DNA from: Amphimedon queenslandica
Lineage: Eukaryota; Porifera; Demospongiae; Haplosclerida; Niphatidae
Assembly: GCF_000090795.2 (NCBI RefSeq)
Contig: NW_003546276.1
Span: forward strand, 46,882 to 67,225
Length of the DNA stretch: 20,344 nucleotides
Reading direction: 5' to 3'
Part shown: piece by piece, positions 18,694-20,344 of the stretch
Layout: the number at the start of each line of letters is the position of its first letter
How positions within the stretch are numbered: position 1 is the first letter of the stretch
Notes under the pieces: generated by a model
The model's input: only the letters and a program-made list of their open reading frames with translations
Told to the model about the DNA's origin: nothing
Databases searched by the model: none
Program-made: the position numbers and the translations under genes

Positions 18694-20344
18694 ATGGCTA
18701 CAGAAAGAGACATTGCTCGCTTGTTAAATGAAGAAATAGGTCCTCGAGACAGTGACTACGTTGCTTCAGTTCTTGGGGACTACTTTTGTGATGAAACTAG
18801 TGGTAAGCTTATTCATAACACTGTTTGCATACTAACTGTGAATAGCGGTTAGCTATCACAACAATGACATTCCATCACCTGTATAAATGCACAATGTTAT
18901 TATAATAAACTTAGTTATACAGTGTATTTGTTAATTGATAGAGACAGACTATGAAGCAGTAGAAGATATGGAAGAAGAGGTAGAGGAAGGGAAAGAAGAA
19001 GAGAAAGAGACAAAAGATTGTGATGAAGATATTAATCCACCACTGTTTGATCCTGAGGTGGCTGTGGAGCTACAAGTATCAGATCTTGATTTAGAATCAG
19101 CGATGCCTGATGCTCCAGCTACTTCAACTACTCACTCTGGTGATGACATGAGGAAGGAAGACCTACAGGAGGAAGAAGAATTATCAAAGTTCTTTGAACA
19201 TGGATGTGGTTGCTCAGATAATTGCTATGCACTGTTCAGTCACTCTTACATAAAAACATATAGATGTGACATACAAGCCATGGCAAAGCCTGTTCAAGAA
19301 ATTGCTATTATGAGTCAAATGGCAGCAACATCTACCATGGGGGGATTGTCGACTGGCAACCACAGGAGACAGAATGAGAGAAAGAGGCAATTTTTTACGT
19401 TCATGCATCAAGGTCATAAGGTTTGTAACTATGAGTGACACAACACAAAATTAATCGTTTTTCAACTAGATATGTAGAGTAACATTTCTGAAGCTACATG
19501 CATGTGGCAAAAGCAGGTTTGAGGAAATCATGAAAAACTACAGAATGAATGGATTAATACCAAGGTATGAGACTTACAAATTCAATGTTATGTACTTAAC
19601 TTTATTAGAGTTCACGGAAATGCTGGAAAGACACCAAACCATGCTTTGACTTATAATGATATTCTTCGGGTTGTTGCTTTCATCAGAAATTACACTGAAG
19701 TCCATGGAATCAGTCTTCCTGGAAGAATACCTGGAATGAAAAGTTACGAGAATAAGAACTTCTTACCATGCAGTACATCTAAAAGGCAGGTATACTTAGA
19801 GTATGCGGAATCATGTGAAGGGCTTTATGTCAAAGCATGTGCTGAAACAACATTCAACATGTTGTGGCGACGCTACCTGCCTTATATTGAAAAAATGAAG
19901 CCTATGTCTGACTTGTGTGCCACTTGTAAAGAGATAAGTGGACTGATTATAAGAAGTGCTAACATGCAATCAGATGAAAGGATAACTGAGGTAAGTCAGT
20001 ATTGTAATAACACAAGTATTATTTAGAATTTTCAGGCAATGCAAAAGGCACTAGTCTTGTTAAAAAGGAAAGGCAGTACTATAAGGATGTATTAAAAGAG
20101 GCACAATTATTGTTAAAAGGGCTGTATACTGATGCAGCAAACAATTACAATCCCCCACTAACAAGGCCACTTGCTATGTTAAATATTGTAGCACATTATA
20201 GCTTCGATTATGCTCAAAAGGTAACATTTTATGATAATTATGAAAGTGTATCTAGCTCACTTACTTTTTTAAAGGTTCACTATCCTTCAAGTCCACTACA
20301 AGCAGGTCCAATTTATTTTCTTACTCCCAGGAAATGTGGCATAT
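18694..20344 (+). CDS. Multi-exon gene of an uncharacterised cysteine-containing family, possibly transposase-derived; partial
   Basis: Exons inferred from GT-AG sites and phase: 18694-18802, 18942-19420, 19470-19564, 19609-19990, 20036-20220 and 20275 onward; introns 139, 49, 44, 45 and 54 nt. Exons 1-4 join without a break into 355 residues: N-terminal MATERDIARLLNEEIG, acidic tracts (about 43-66, 103-116), a Cys cluster (C125, C127, C131, C145), then ICRVTFLKLH, NYRMNGLIPRVHGN, SLPGRIPG, FLPCSTSK and MKPMSDLCATC (C331, C334). Exon 5 starts in frame but needs a one-base shift between about 20045 and 20065 to reach KKERQYYKDVLKEAQ and HYSFDYAQK; unshifted it stops at TAA 20093. Exon 6 reads VHYPSSPLQAGPIYF and runs off the window. 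I remember this block order from a large cnidarian/sponge family whose later part has an H-A-D-N-C-like motif. Transposase ancestry is inference. Confidence 0.75.

Noticed and set aside
1-20344. CRISPR array, operons or prokaryotic elements
   Set aside because: No short identical repeats with unique spacers, no ribosome-binding-site organised ORFs, and clear spliceosomal introns instead.

Overview
The window looks like a piece of an AT-rich invertebrate animal genome. Protein families, very short GT-AG introns (44-54 nt in four of five cases) and the mix of elements fit a demosponge (Amphimedon-like) best. That species guess is inference from remembered family resemblance. There is no prokaryotic gene organisation, no recognisable tRNA or rRNA gene and no CRISPR array. 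Almost everything recognisable is transposable-element debris, much of it nested. The one gene that looks mostly intact runs off the right edge.

Layout. (1) 271-2421, minus strand: a decayed Gag-like gene of a retroelement with two CX2CX4HX4C zinc knuckles, a probable intron and two in-frame stops. A 349-bp insertion with short AACACC subterminal repeats splits its zinc-finger region. (2) About 2.56-9.0 kb: AT-rich DNA, mostly without recognisable genes. It holds a degenerate tandem array of ~65-75 bp units (3023-3375), two diverged ~510-bp direct repeats (5026-5548 and 6430-6933) and one possible signal-peptide exon (7634-7732). (3) 9022-9296, plus: a broken HIRAN-like domain fragment. (4) 9392-9548: a palindromic MITE-like element, with a second copy at 16461-16614. 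(5) 9832-10421 and about 15775-16072, plus: two parts of a Crypton/DUF3504-type tyrosine recombinase pseudogene. They are separated by (6) a nearly complete but dead CR1/L2-type LINE on the minus strand (10436 to about 15770). (7) Inside the LINE, a 749-bp element with terminal inverted repeats (11198-11946) interrupts the 3' end of the reverse-transcriptase ORF. (8) 16.2-16.7 kb: a cluster of related short repeats. (9) 17354-17768, minus: two coding-like frames of unknown identity. (10) 18694-20344, plus: a six-exon (partial) gene of an uncharacterised cysteine-containing family, with a compact CpG-containing upstream region.

Insertion order can be read directly: tyrosine-recombinase gene, then LINE inside it, then the TIR element inside the LINE. 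The LINE ORF1 is unusual to read because SAP-like, PHD-finger, coiled-coil and RRM-like parts can be followed in order. The last gene resembles a widespread cnidarian/sponge family that I suspect is transposase-derived. It carries one apparent frameshift in exon 5, so it is either a young pseudogene or has an assembly error. I see no convincing multi-gene system. The best candidates for follow-up are this gene family, the SAP-PHD LINE, the palindromic MITE family and the two unassigned minus-strand frames.
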